Assembly (NCBI GenBank): GCA_910589415.1
Contig: OU342638.1
Location: 32,709,579-32,773,578, forward strand
Length of the DNA stretch: 64,000 nucleotides
Direction of reading: 5' to 3'
Source: Malachius bipustulatus
Lineage: Eukaryota > Arthropoda > Insecta > Coleoptera > Melyridae
The translations under genes and the position numbers were made by a program. The notes below the pieces were generated by a model. It saw only the letters and a list, made by a program, of their open reading frames with translations. It ran no database searches and was not told the origin of the DNA. How positions within the stretch are numbered: the first letter of the stretch is position 1; each line of letters opens with the position of its first letter. Of the stretch, positions 10,103 to 21,480 are shown one piece after another.

Positions 10103-11314
10103 CTGGAAAATAAACAAAATAAGGGATGATAAACAAGGGGCAAGGGGTGTGCGAGTCTTCACTACCGGGCTGGTTCGAAAGGGGTTAATAACTTCTGTCT
10201 GGCGATTATGGCTCTAAAGGGTAAGATAGATTGCTCAATTTGTTTACTATAATAGTTTTTATTTTCTTTTGGTTAATTTAAAATCAACCTGAGTTTAATA
10301 AACACCGGATATAAATTAGGGGGGTTTATTAATAGCAGTAACTTTAATTTATCGATAAATAAAACAAAGGGATGATAATTTAATACCCCCTCTTTGTGTA
10401 CTGTTACAAAATGTTTGTTCATTAACTCTCAAATTCTATACGTCCTAAGTGCACTAGTGCGATAAAGTATCTTTACGAGTACCTTGAATTATTAAAAACG
10501 ACCTTTTTATTAAAAATATCCTGGATAACTTCAACGTCCTTGTTAAACGTGAAGGGACAGTTTCTGAAACGCAACTCGGGAGAGATAGTCAAGTGAGGAT
10601 ATGCGCGCAATAGACGCCTAGTCTGATATTAAGCCGTCACTTCCTCCAAGAACCACTCCATAATTTTCATCTATAATTACCTGAGTGAGAGAAAACCAGT
10701 CAATTACCTTGCAAGGTCATCCATTTCACCAAATAAAGTTTGGAAAGGTATTCTAAATGACATTTAGTCAAGTTTTATCCTATTTTTGGTCTCCAAGTGA
10801 TTTCACAAAAAAGTTAAATAAACACCTTAATCGCCCCTTGACAAGAAGTACCTTCTACCTTTAATACCCGGTCTTATCTCTTTTAATTTACCCTCTTTTG
10901 GAACTATCAAAAAATAAAAAAATAAAAAAAATGCTACAAATTATTTCTCTCTTTTTAAAACTAACCTACCCCAATTGTTTATGAAAGAAGCGACAAACTA
11001 TCAACCCCCTAATAAAAGTGACACTTAAAATTATGTACGCGTCGAGATTCCTTCTCTCCAGCGACTTACGACCCTGCAGCCGGAGACCCTCGGTCTTGTA
11101 AGCTTGTCACCCTCTGACGGAAACAAACATCTTCATAATGCCCTCGGTACATAAATACCGACGAGTTATGTGCTCCGGTACTACTGTCAAGTAATAACGT
11201 TCAACCTGACATCTAAACAAAGACTCCCAGAGCAGAATTAAATGACAACTCACCCTGTGATTAACTGCGAATTTTTCTCGAGATTTAATTATGAATGTTT
11301 CTTTAACATTCAAC
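10103..11314. other. Low-copy AT-rich DNA, no gene recognised
   Basis: A-rich low-complexity run near 10,905-10,930. The 68-codon minus-strand frame at 11,107-11,313 shows no family signature. Nothing else was seen. Confidence 0.45.
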
Positions 11315-11384
11315 TGGTAGCTACCTAATCGGACCTCGGACAGGGGCCCCCCATCGTATATAAAAATTATAAAAGCAGCTAACT
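11315..11384 (+). repeat. Dispersed repeat with TATA box, copy 2
   Basis: Matches 7892-7960: CTGGTAGCTACCTAATCGG, ACCTCGGACAGGGG, then CGTATATAAAAATTATAAAAGCAGC. The TATATAAAA is a good TATA box about 40 bases after the conserved block. It may be promoter sequence of a mobile element; no downstream reading frame supports a host gene. Confidence 0.6.
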
Positions 11385-13627
11385 TCGGACTTTAAGATCG
11401 AGTTACCCAGACTAACTCTACATATTATAGTTCGATATGATCGATCGACGAAATCATAGATATCTCACCAAGTTTTGGTGCGTTTATATGGAAAATAATA
11501 TAAACAGAAACAGTAGAAGTTCCAATTCGTCCAAGTCACGTTCACTCATTCTCTCGCAGTCGATTTCACATCACGTCCTGAGAATCAGCGACGTCGCCAC
11601 CGTGCCCTCATAACTATGTAAACACCGACGGGGCGTCCGCGTGTTTATGTAGATCATCGACTGTCATCATCTGGTGTCTTCACGAATAGGATTATTGAAT
11701 ACATTTACCCGAGATCTCAGGATATTGTGCCACCTAGGCTTCGTATCGTGTTGAGGTTCCTTGCCAGATGGGCTGGCAATATACGAGATATTAGGGGGAG
11801 GAATAGCCTAGCAATGATTCTTGGGAGGTTGAACGGAGCGGCATCTGGCGGAGGATGAGAAACTGTGAACGCGGTGTTGTCACTAGGGCGGCGCTTGTCG
11901 CTTACAGGGTCAGATGGAGGGGGTTTTCAGAAATTTCAGGGAAAATAATTGAACTAACTCTAAAGCGGCTATGAAAAATACATCACGACCTATCAGCTCT
12001 GTCGTTATCGTTATCGGAATTACAAGAAAAACCACTCAAATGAATAATTTGACGATACTCACCGACGATAAGGGAATCTATAGAACCCATTAAACCATAA
12101 AAGATCATCCTCCCGCTATTGCTGTAGGTTTAGAGCTAACATGATCCTGAAGAGGAGTATCGCTCTAGCACAGCAATCCTTCTCAATTAAAGTTCATTCA
12201 GGTCATCTCGTGGGTACTTTAAACCGAAAATCTACCTTAATCTACAAGAGAAACCATCATGCGAATTCCTCATAATCTAACAAAGCTCCCACGAAAATTA
12301 CTCAATCTTACCAGCTACCAAATACATTAAATTCCCCGTCCACCCTCCCTCCCGCCGACTCCTCTCTCTAAAGTATCCACCGAGGGGCAGTTTCATCCCG
12401 TCTTATAATGGTCGATCTACCTCCCCGACTCCTCACGGAGATGATCCATTCTCGCCATCGCGCTAAGAGTTGTTCTTGCTCCCCCGAGTACGGGCCGAGG
12501 GATCGAAGGTAAAACGGGTATAGGGAGAAGAGGGGGATCGGACTATATGGACAAGGATGCGTGCCGGCCGCGCGCAGTGTGTTTTGCGGACGGAACTTCT
12601 CCAGATTTTACGACTTCCACGCAGTGTTGTAGTGTTCGGGGTAAAACTCTTGCGGAGTTGAGGGTGGATGGGGGCTTCTGATTGGGGACGCGAAGAAGAC
12701 CGAGAGAAGAGAGAGGAGAGAATATGTTCCGGGGATGCGTTGCTGCCATACGTTGGATGTATTATCATCGAGGAATTGCTAATTATACAATAACAATAAC
12801 TGAACTAAAGTAGTGGTAAACAATAATTACCTACGCTTGTTAAGCGTAAGTGTAAATAAATATAAATTAATAATGTTTATCTTTGATTATGAAAGAAAAT
12901 TGAAGCGTTTCTAATGTAAATAATGCTCATAAAACCATTGAAAAGACACAAACAATAACATGTATCATGATTCAATAGCTACTGCAATTATTACCTAAAT
13001 TAGAATGTAATTGCACGCATATCAAGAAGAAATAACGACGAACCGCAATACAAGGCAACATTGCTCGCGATCCCCCTGCTATCTGATGGCCGTTCCCGGC
13101 GGTGGACATTCCGGACACGTCCCCGTAGCGCTTAACCAGCCCCTCTTTGGTAATTTAATAAACTTTATATCAAACTTCTAGTCGAATGAGCACCGCCAGG
13201 AGATATATACATTACCGTTATACCTCTGATCTACTACCCTAAAGACCGTACCCTTTGACAGACGAAAGGGCGATGGGAATTTATATATCCTCATATAGAA
13301 GCCAAATCCGGTATAGGAATTCAAGCTGAAGATAAGAGAGTGCGTCGTCGTCAAAGTTATCCTTAACAATAGACAGGAAATGGACGGTGTTAATATACTC
13401 TCCACCTAATGCAATGTTACCTCGAAGCCTAGAAGGCTGCTCAAAGGAAAAAGCAGACAACAGAAACTCAATTATAGGACAATCTGGCTTCTATGTTGAA
13501 AATTATATGCTAACCTCTTGAAAGATTATCTAATGTGGACTGTCAATAATGTCAAACAACATTTTTCCGGACGTAACTCTAAACAAATAAATTGTAGCAA
13601 GAATATGATATTTTGGACACGTTAGTG
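11385..13627. other. Low-copy DNA, CpG-richer around 12.4-12.75 kb
   Basis: A 101-codon minus-strand frame (12,463-12,768) and a shifted 68-codon frame occupy a GC-rich patch; neither resembles a protein I know, and composition explains their openness. A weak splice-flanked minus-strand segment at 12,063-12,121 (acceptor CTAAACCTACAG, donor GTGAGTATCG, one open frame) was noted but not called. The rest is AT-rich. Confidence 0.4.
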
Positions 13628-16302
13628 AAGAGCTAACACAATTATAACAAGATTTATAACAGATTTATAATAAATTTTACCGATTCTTAACAGATCTAAC
13701 AGGATAGGATTTCTTATAGGGAATCTTATAAATATTTTCCAGCAACTTTGGCTGATTATGGACCTGACAGATATAAGTTAACAGATTTATAACAGGATAC
13801 ATTACAAGCTGATAACAGGATACACAAATTAGAAACAGAGTTATTATAAGAGATTTATAAAAGATCTAACAGCAGTGGATTGCTGATTTTCTGTGGAGAA
13901 TTTTCATAAAACCGCATAAAAATTCATCAACAACTTTGGGTGGTTATGAACCTGTAGGTTAGGAGTAAACAGCTTTATAACAGTAACTGTATTACAACAG
14001 GATTTATGATATATTCAAAACAGATTCAACAGGAAACGATTGTTGATGCAACATTCTTCTGAAACTTGGGCTGATTATGAACCCGACAGATATAAGTTAA
14101 CAGATTTATAACAGGATACAGACAGATTGAAAACAGGATACAAAATATTCTAAACAGAGTTATAAGAGATTCATAAAAGATCCAACAGGAGTGGATTGCT
14201 GATTTTCTGTGCACCACCACATGAATATTCTTCAGCAGCTTTGGGTGGTTATGAACCTGTCGGTTAGGAGTAAACAGCTTCATAACAGGAATTGTATTAC
14301 AACAGGATTTATGATATATTCTAGACAGATTTAACAGGAGAAGATTGTTGATGGGTCATTCTTCTGAAACTTGGGCCCCTTATAGACCTGGCAGATATGA
14401 GTTAATAGATTTATAACAGAATACATTACAGAATGATAACAGGATACATTACAGAATGATAACAGGATACAAAAATTCGAAACAGAGTTATCAGAGATTC
14501 ATAAAACTTCTAACAGAAGTGGATTGCTGATTTTCTGTGGAGCACCACATGAATACTCTTCGGCAACTTTGGCTGGATATGAACCTTTTGGCTAGGACTA
14601 AACAGCTTCCTAACAGGAATTGTATTACAACAGGATTTATGATATAGTCAAGACAAATTCAACAGGCGAGGATTGTTGATGCAGCATTCTTCTGAAACTT
14701 GGGCTGATTATGGACCTGGCAGTTATGAGGTAACAGATTTATAACAGGATACATTACAGATTGATAACAGGATACACAAAAATGCTGAACAGAATTATAG
14801 AGGACTAATAAAAGATCTAACAGGAGAGGATTGCTGCTTTTCTGTGCAGCACCGCGATAATATTCTGCAGCAAGTTTACCTGGTTATGGACCTGTGAGTT
14901 AGGAGTAAACAGCTTTATAACAGGAATTGTATTACAACAGAATTTATGATACATTCAAGACAGATTCAACAGGAGAAGATTGTTGATGCAGCATTTTTCT
15001 GAAGCTTGTGCCGATTATGAACAAGGCAGATATGAGTTAACAGATTCCGAACAGGATTGATAACAGGATACAAAAATTCGAAACAGAGCTATAAGAGATT
15101 TATAAAATATCTAACAGGAGTGGATTGCTGATTATCTGTGAAGCAGCGCATGAATATTCTTCAGCAACTTTGTCTAGTTATGAACCTGTCGGCTAGGAAT
15201 AAACAGATTCATAACAGGAATTGTATTACAACAGGATCTATGACATGTTCAAGACAAATTTACCAGGAGAAGTAAATCGATTTGCATATTCTTCTGAAAC
15301 TTGTGCCGATTATGGACCTGGCAGTTATGAGCTACCAGATTTATAACAGAATACAGTACAGGTTTAAGACAGGATACACAAATTCGAAACAGAGTTAACT
15401 GAATTATGAGTTTCATAAAAGATTTTACAGAAGTGGATTACTGATTTTCTGGGGAGCACCGCATAAATATTCTTCATTAACTTTGGGTGATTATGAACAT
15501 GTGAGTTAGGGGTAAACAGCTTATAACAGGAATTGTGATATTTACAACAGGATTTATGATATATTCAAGACAGATTTAACAGGAGAAGATTGTTGATTTG
15601 CATATTCTTCTGAAACTTGTGCCGATTATGACCCTGGAAGTTATGAGTTAACAGATTAATAACAGTATACATTACAGATTGATAACAGGATACACAAATT
15701 CTAAACACAGTTATAAGAGATTCATAAAAGATCTAACAGAAGTGGATTGCTGATTTTCTGTGCACTACCACATGAATATTCTTTAGCAACTTTGGGTGGT
15801 TATGAACCTGTCTGCTAGGAATAAACAGCTTCATAACAGGAATTGTAGTACAACAGAATTTATGATCTATTCAACAAGACAGATTTGAAAGGAGAGGATT
15901 GTTGATGCAGAATCTTCCGAAACTTGGTTTAATTATGGACCTGGAAGTTATGAGTTAACAGATTAATAACAGGATACATTACAGATTGATAACAGGATAC
16001 ACAAATGCTGAACAGAATTATAGAGGACTAATAAAAGATCTAACTTTACCTGGTACTTTACTAGCAACTTTACCTGGTTATGGACCTGTGAGTTAGGAGT
16101 AAACAGCTTTATAACAGGAATTGTATTACAACAGAATTTATGATATATTCAAGACAGATTCAACAGGAAAAGATTGTTGATGCAGCATTCTTCTGAAGCT
16201 TGTGCCGATTATTAACCTGGCAGATATGAGTTAACAGATTCAGAACAGGATTGATAACAGGATACAAAAATTCGAAACAGAGTTATAAGAGATTCATGAA
16301 AG
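13628..16302 (+). repeat. Diverged satellite, about 305-bp units of two half-units
   Basis: The landmark GATTGTTGATGCAGCATTCT or its variants recurs near 14039, 14343, 14671, 14978, 15271, 15588, 15897 and 16173, a period of about 276-328 bases. Each unit holds two related halves: one with AACTTGGGCTGATTATGGACC and GATATGAGTTAACAG, the other with AACTTTGGGTGGTTATGAACC and TTAGGAGTAAACAG. Short AACAGGAT / ATAACAGG motifs pepper the whole array. Copies carry many point changes and small indels, so this is an old, poorly homogenised array of about nine units, unlike the satellite at 44.4 kb. It has no coding capacity. Confidence 0.9.
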
Positions 16303-17947
16303 ATTTCGGTCAACTCGAAAATTTACTTGTTGCACGGTCAGGTCATCCAAAAAGAAGCTTTCTAAGCCGATAAAAGCGAACCTTGGACTTTGTCTAGATG
16401 GACCTTGGCAAAAAATCCTTTGTATAATCACCACGAGCCGCCACTGTGAAGCAGGGCATATTCTTTCCTCTCCTTTTTTTACATTCGACGAGCTAAAGAT
16501 AGAAAGATATGTCTGATAGCATTGACATAAACAGGAGAGATATCTCTCATAATCAAAGTCTCTCAGAGATATAGCAAATTGAAAGAGGTCTATTATTATG
16601 GAGTTCTATGCATGTCTTCTTTGCTAGGTGAGTAACAAGTTGTTAGGAACTGGAACTACAATTGAAATCCAGCTTTACGACGATTCGAGCACACTATCTA
16701 TAATAAGACGAGTCCCTGTTGTATTCCCTCATGTTTATCTTATTATCTAGCGGTATGTTTACAGACTTCCTTTACGTTCGGCGGAGCTCGGATAGGAAAG
16801 TCAAACTGGAGTGACCCCATCCCGTAATATGTCAGATTATAGTGATAGTTTCACTTTCGGGTAACTGGAGCATCAATTCAATTCCTCAGCCACCGGAAAT
16901 AACTGTCGGATTTGCCCGACTTTCAATATCAGGATAAGTAGAGAGTTGTCTATCTCGTGTGGGAATATTTGCATGTTATACTTTCTCTCTAAACTTTCTC
17001 ATCCGATTGGATGATACTTTCACTTGAATATCTTGAGTGGCATTGCGTTTTTGATGGTGGTGTATGGAAACAAGGTAGAGATGGTCAAAGTTCGATAACG
17101 TTTGAGGCCTGAGAAGAGAAAGCGGCGAGTTAGCTTAGTCTTTCTAATGATGGGAAATGCTGGGAAATGTAGCTGTTTTAGAAAATAAATTACAGGCGGA
17201 TTTGATTTAAGAGAATTAACCGTAAGCCAGGATATCGAATTATTTCTCGATTAACAGGTGTTGTTTGGACGATGTAGCGGTTAAAAAGAGTGCCAGATGC
17301 GGCAGCTGGCGCTCAAGACTAAAGGAGGAAATTTAGCATCGCACAGGTGTACTTTTTTTTGGACATTTTTTGACGCAAAGTCACGACTTCCGTTACCTAT
17401 TGTAATGTATATCCAGTTTCTAATCCCCGGTAACGCTAACGAATTACAATTAGAGAGTGGAATCAGCAACGTATCCCAGAAAGGTATCGTCCCCCATCTC
17501 GAGTGTGTGACCTGTGTGTTTGTTCAGTGCAAGTAGCCTTGAAGGCGGTAATGGAATTGGATTTAGAAAGGGAGTTCGAGGTCAGAGGGCCGCTCGCGCC
17601 ATAAATTCTATTTGACAAATTGGAAATTCCAAAGTATAAGTTTCGTATAAATCCTGTCAATGAGCGAACATCTCACATGACTTTAATAATGAATACTTAT
17701 GGACGTCACACCGCCGCCCCGATGTATGGGGTCGATGTCGTTATAAATCACCCGTGAAAGCGATGCGTTGCACCTACAGCTTAGTGCGTAAAATTTCCAT
17801 TATTTAATAAATTGAATTTTTTGTGCCCGATGCCGGATTTATCTACATACTGACGGATAAGTTTTTTTCGTCAAGAAAGAAAGGAATAATTTTCAATTTA
17901 AATATTCATTAAAAAAAGTGTCCGAACGGGTAGTCAAGGTAACTCAC
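16303..17947. other. Low-copy DNA, no gene recognised
   Basis: Overlapping short frames on both strands around 17,281-17,660 match nothing recognised. A strong acceptor and donor directly abut at about 16,614-16,632 without an exon between. No repeat structure was noticed. Confidence 0.4.
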
Positions 17948-17981
17948 CGATCACGTTTTTGACGCTGACGTCGAGGAAGAC
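17948..17981 (-). CDS. Candidate 34-nt exon (unassigned gene)
   Basis: Minus strand: acceptor TTTGTTCTTTTCAG, 34 bases, donor GTGAGTTACC; both sites are near consensus. The phase-0 frame reads VFLDVSVKNVI plus one base, with C or G at nearly every third codon position in a strongly AT-rich neighbourhood, which is what coding selection would give. One alternative frame is also open and the other has a stop. The peptide is too short to name a family. The phases do not chain simply to all of the other minus-strand candidates, so they need not be one gene. Confidence 0.33.
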
Positions 17982-18170
17982 CTGAAAAGAACAAATTATT
18001 AGAGTATTTCGGGTTTATTAATTAGATGGGAAGCTACAAAAAAATATACAACGTCCATATAACGTTATTAATTTCAGATAATCAAATATGTTTTATAGGA
18101 AAAAAATTAAATTGGTCATATTCCCTCATAACAATTTTTTTATCGCATTTTTAATGAACATTCAATAATT
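17982..18170. other. AT-rich spacer
   Basis: No feature seen. CTCATAACAATTTTTTTATCGC here also occurs with small changes near 37,016-37,046, suggesting a short dispersed repeat. Confidence 0.4.
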
Positions 18171-18486
18171 TACAGGGTGTTCAACGATTCACGAATTAGT
18201 CGCGGTAGGCTAGAAGGGTCGCGTTTTGAATTTTTGTTTCAAAGATGGCGGTTGCATAGGTTATGGGCCCATATTCAATTTTAGGTAAGATGACGCTTTG
18301 CTAAATTTTTAATAGTTAAAATGTATTTTGTTAATCTATAGTGAGAAAACGATCTTTAAAAAAATCGAATTATTCTCAAAACCGTTGAATAAAATGCCAG
18401 ATTGAAATATGGCGGAACGCTTGTTCAACTGAAAAAAAAACACACACGAAAATGCGACCGCCCCATAAATTGTGAGACACGCTGTA
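18171..18486 (+). mobile_element. Mariner-like MITE candidate with TA duplication
   Basis: The segment starts TA-CAGGGTGTTC and ends GACACGCTG-TA. The ends are imperfect inverted repeats (CAGGGTGT against CAGCGTGT on the opposite strand) flanked by TA on both sides, the target duplication of Tc1/mariner elements. The roughly 312-bp interior has no open frame and includes AAGATGGCGG and GGTTATGGGCCCA, the latter also near 20,130 and, inverted, near 1,456. The inverted repeats are short, so classification is tentative. Confidence 0.4.
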
Positions 18487-20099
18487 TAAAAACTCGTCAA
18501 GATAACTTTCCACTCAGACTAAATTGTATGTTGCCGCTATTTAACAACCGTTTTTATCTAGCAAACCATTTTTCTACTTAACAGCGCAGTTTTCTATTTA
18601 ACAGCCCCCGTTTTATTCCCAGCAGTATAATCTGCATAGTAATCCGACGTTTAATTCCATCTTCTCTCGCTTGCATTAAGCTGATGTAGCACTCTTAGAT
18701 CATCCTAATGTGACACTGGACAAACTCCAACTCCGCGGCGAACTTTTCCTCCAGTGGCCTCGTTAGGGGCGCCTCTCGTGTTTTAATCTTCCAGCTTGTT
18801 GTTGTGTTAATCAAGCCGCCCTCGGAAGTGACTCACGGCGACCGGAAGTCGACCCGGAGAGGGCAATTTGCCAAGGAATGTTCAACGCCGGAAGGGTGTG
18901 GAGTAATTTTTGATTTTCTCTGTGTGAGAATTTTCAACCAACCGGAATTCTTTGCTTATCAGAACGGCACAACACAACAAAGAGCTTCGGGATGTCTCTT
19001 TTTTATCAAAAGAGCCACGGGGAGAAAGTGCAAGGAATTTCGTGGGCTGGAGGCTTAAACACCAAGTATTTAGGTAAAATTTTATATTCGTATTCGTTTT
19101 CTTCGTGGTAGAATTCATGGCATTGTTGAGACCGTTCTCGTCAACAAATTCCTGCCATGTTTTCGACAGCCGCTAAGAGAATATTCCGTTTAAGGAATTT
19201 TTCTTCCTGCTAGAATATTTCCAACGCGTTTCGGTCGTATACCATCGAGAAAGGCGAGGACAGACTTTTATAATAACAATCACCTCGCGCTGATTTTCAC
19301 CCTTATGTCTCTTTCTATAGCTAGATATTAATCGTGATGGGAGAACCGTTACTCAAAGTAACCGATACTTCTAATCAGGACCTCTAATAGCTTATCGACT
19401 CTCTTCGCTCGGAGAAGTGAATGCGTTTCACTGGATCAAATAGAATCGACGCAAGAATATAACAACAGAATATAACAGGTAACGACAACGAAGTAACGGC
19501 TATGAAACATAAAAGAAGCCCAATCCCTTTTCGCTGGATGTTTGCACCCGGATCGCGTACCCGCTTGGTGGTGGTGGATACGAAATGGAATAACTGCATG
19601 AAGCCGTCATTGATTTTTATGGATATTTCATAGTGTCGGCACGTGACCGTGACTGCTCACCGTGACTCCTGTTGCCTTCGAATTGACAGCAGCTTTGATG
19701 GGCTGAAAGGGCGAGTGAACGAGGTCTAACGACACGGCAATGTCGCGGTGAAATTCGAATTGAATAAAGTCTCATAAAAAAATATAAAAATCTAAACGAA
19801 TCGTTTTACAGCATCCCCTATGAGTGATCATCCTTGTGAACGAGGGGAAGCTCTGGAATTTACCACCTGATTAAACTGTCTGCGACCTCGAACTGTTCAA
19901 GACAGGAATGAGTAATTTAATTAGTTATCAAATTTAATTACAACTTCGCTGATCCTTTGACCCTTGGTTGAGGGAGCGTTTCTCCTTTGTTCAGTTGCAG
20001 ATATTATACCGACCGTCTACTCCCTATCAATGATTGTCTTACTTTTTTTGCATCCTATAGCATTTCCGAAGGATTGTTAATAACATTTTATATAGTTTC
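18487..20099. other. Low-copy DNA, no gene recognised
   Basis: Short frames overlap on both strands (18,804-19,118 and 19,384-19,599), without family signatures or splice signals that convince. No tandem repeats seen. Confidence 0.4.
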
Positions 20100-21480
20100 G
20101 CTTTCGACTTCAGGCTATGGGCCCAGGTAATAACAGGTTATGGGCCCAGATACACATCTGAACTAAAGCAGTAGTCCCCGTCAAAGTTAAAGCCTGTGAA
20201 AGTTAGATTCGCGTAAAAGTTAGTCACGCGTTAGTTAGACTGAAGGGCAGGCGGAGAAAAGGAAAAAAAAATTCCGACACAAAAAAACAAGATGGCGGCC
20301 ATATTATGATTTTCATTAACGATAAGACTCCAAGCTACGACGTGCTTGGACGTCAAAATCGAATTAGTCATAGAAATAGTTTAAATAGTCGTAGAAAAAA
20401 TTGTAATTTTTCAAGAAAAGTCCTTATGGTGGCATTAAAATCAGTGTTCAAATATTTTTAGGGGTGTCAAAATGAAGAAAATATCCGGGAAACGAACTGG
20501 GTTATAAAAAAGGGGAAAAAAATAAAAAATTATTTTTCAAACGTGGAAAAATCGGACATTTTCAATCCGTTGTAGCGCCGCCATTTTTGAAATTTCAGCA
20601 AAAAAAAATCGTAAATTGTGACAAAAGAAATTCTTCGATTACCTCACGCAAGAGATCCCCAAGACACTGTACCCGGGAGGGAATTGCGAAGATGATTAGC
20701 ATTTTGGATGAAAATCGGCGAAGTTTTTAAAGGAAAAATGTGCGTTTTGGATATTTTTGATTGTAATGGCCTCGGTAATCGTAAGAAGATCGCGAAGGTA
20801 CCGGCGTGTAGGTGAAAATTGGTTTTCAGCGACTTCAAAATTTGGTCGTAATTGACGCAATCGTCTGTCATTTAAAAACTGTCAAAGTTGAATTTGAAAA
20901 AAAAAATGGGCAATTTTCAAAAGCGCCTGTAGCGGCCATTTTGAAAGTTTTCGCGTTCACGATTTGACGATTCGGTTGTCGTGGCGGTACCCCGTCGAAT
21001 TGAAATGATTTTCGATTCGAAGAACCCTCAAAACAGAAATTATGAATGATATCAGCGATTTTTAATTAATAAAAAAGTTTCGACAAAGGGGGATTTTTTT
21101 ATTTTTCGATAAAAGTGTCAACATATGCGAGATGAAATGAAGCCAATACTTCAAATTATATGTTGAAGAAAAAAATTAAAAAAAAATTTCACGATGTAGA
21201 AAATACAGGAAGATACAAATAAGGGACGTGGAGATAATCGGAATGACCTGCCGAAGTTTTTCCCAATTTACCAGTGTTGCCAACGTTTAGGGTAAAAAAC
21301 TATATGTACCTTTTTTGTAGGTAATGAACGTCTCTATCAAACTATTTTGTTATTTTTTGGATCGGCAAAAAAAAACAGAAAAAAGTTCGAAATCATGAGA
21401 AAAAGTACAGTCCTGAACGGGGACCCTAAAAGTTTCGGTTCCGGCCCATTTTAAATAGGTCGTATTTGGGGGGGGGGGGT
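20100..21480. repeat. Homopolymer-rich, repeat-like DNA
   Basis: Dense A and T runs, recurrent GGCGGCCAT / GCGGCCATTTTG / CGCCGCCATTTTTG motifs, a repeated TTATGGGCCCAG (20,113-20,122 and 20,132-20,143), and a run of 12 G at 21,468-21,479. The texture resembles old interspersed repeats, but no termini or coding relic is visible, so the class is unknown. The 75-codon minus-strand frame at 20,644-20,871 is probably incidental. Confidence 0.35.
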
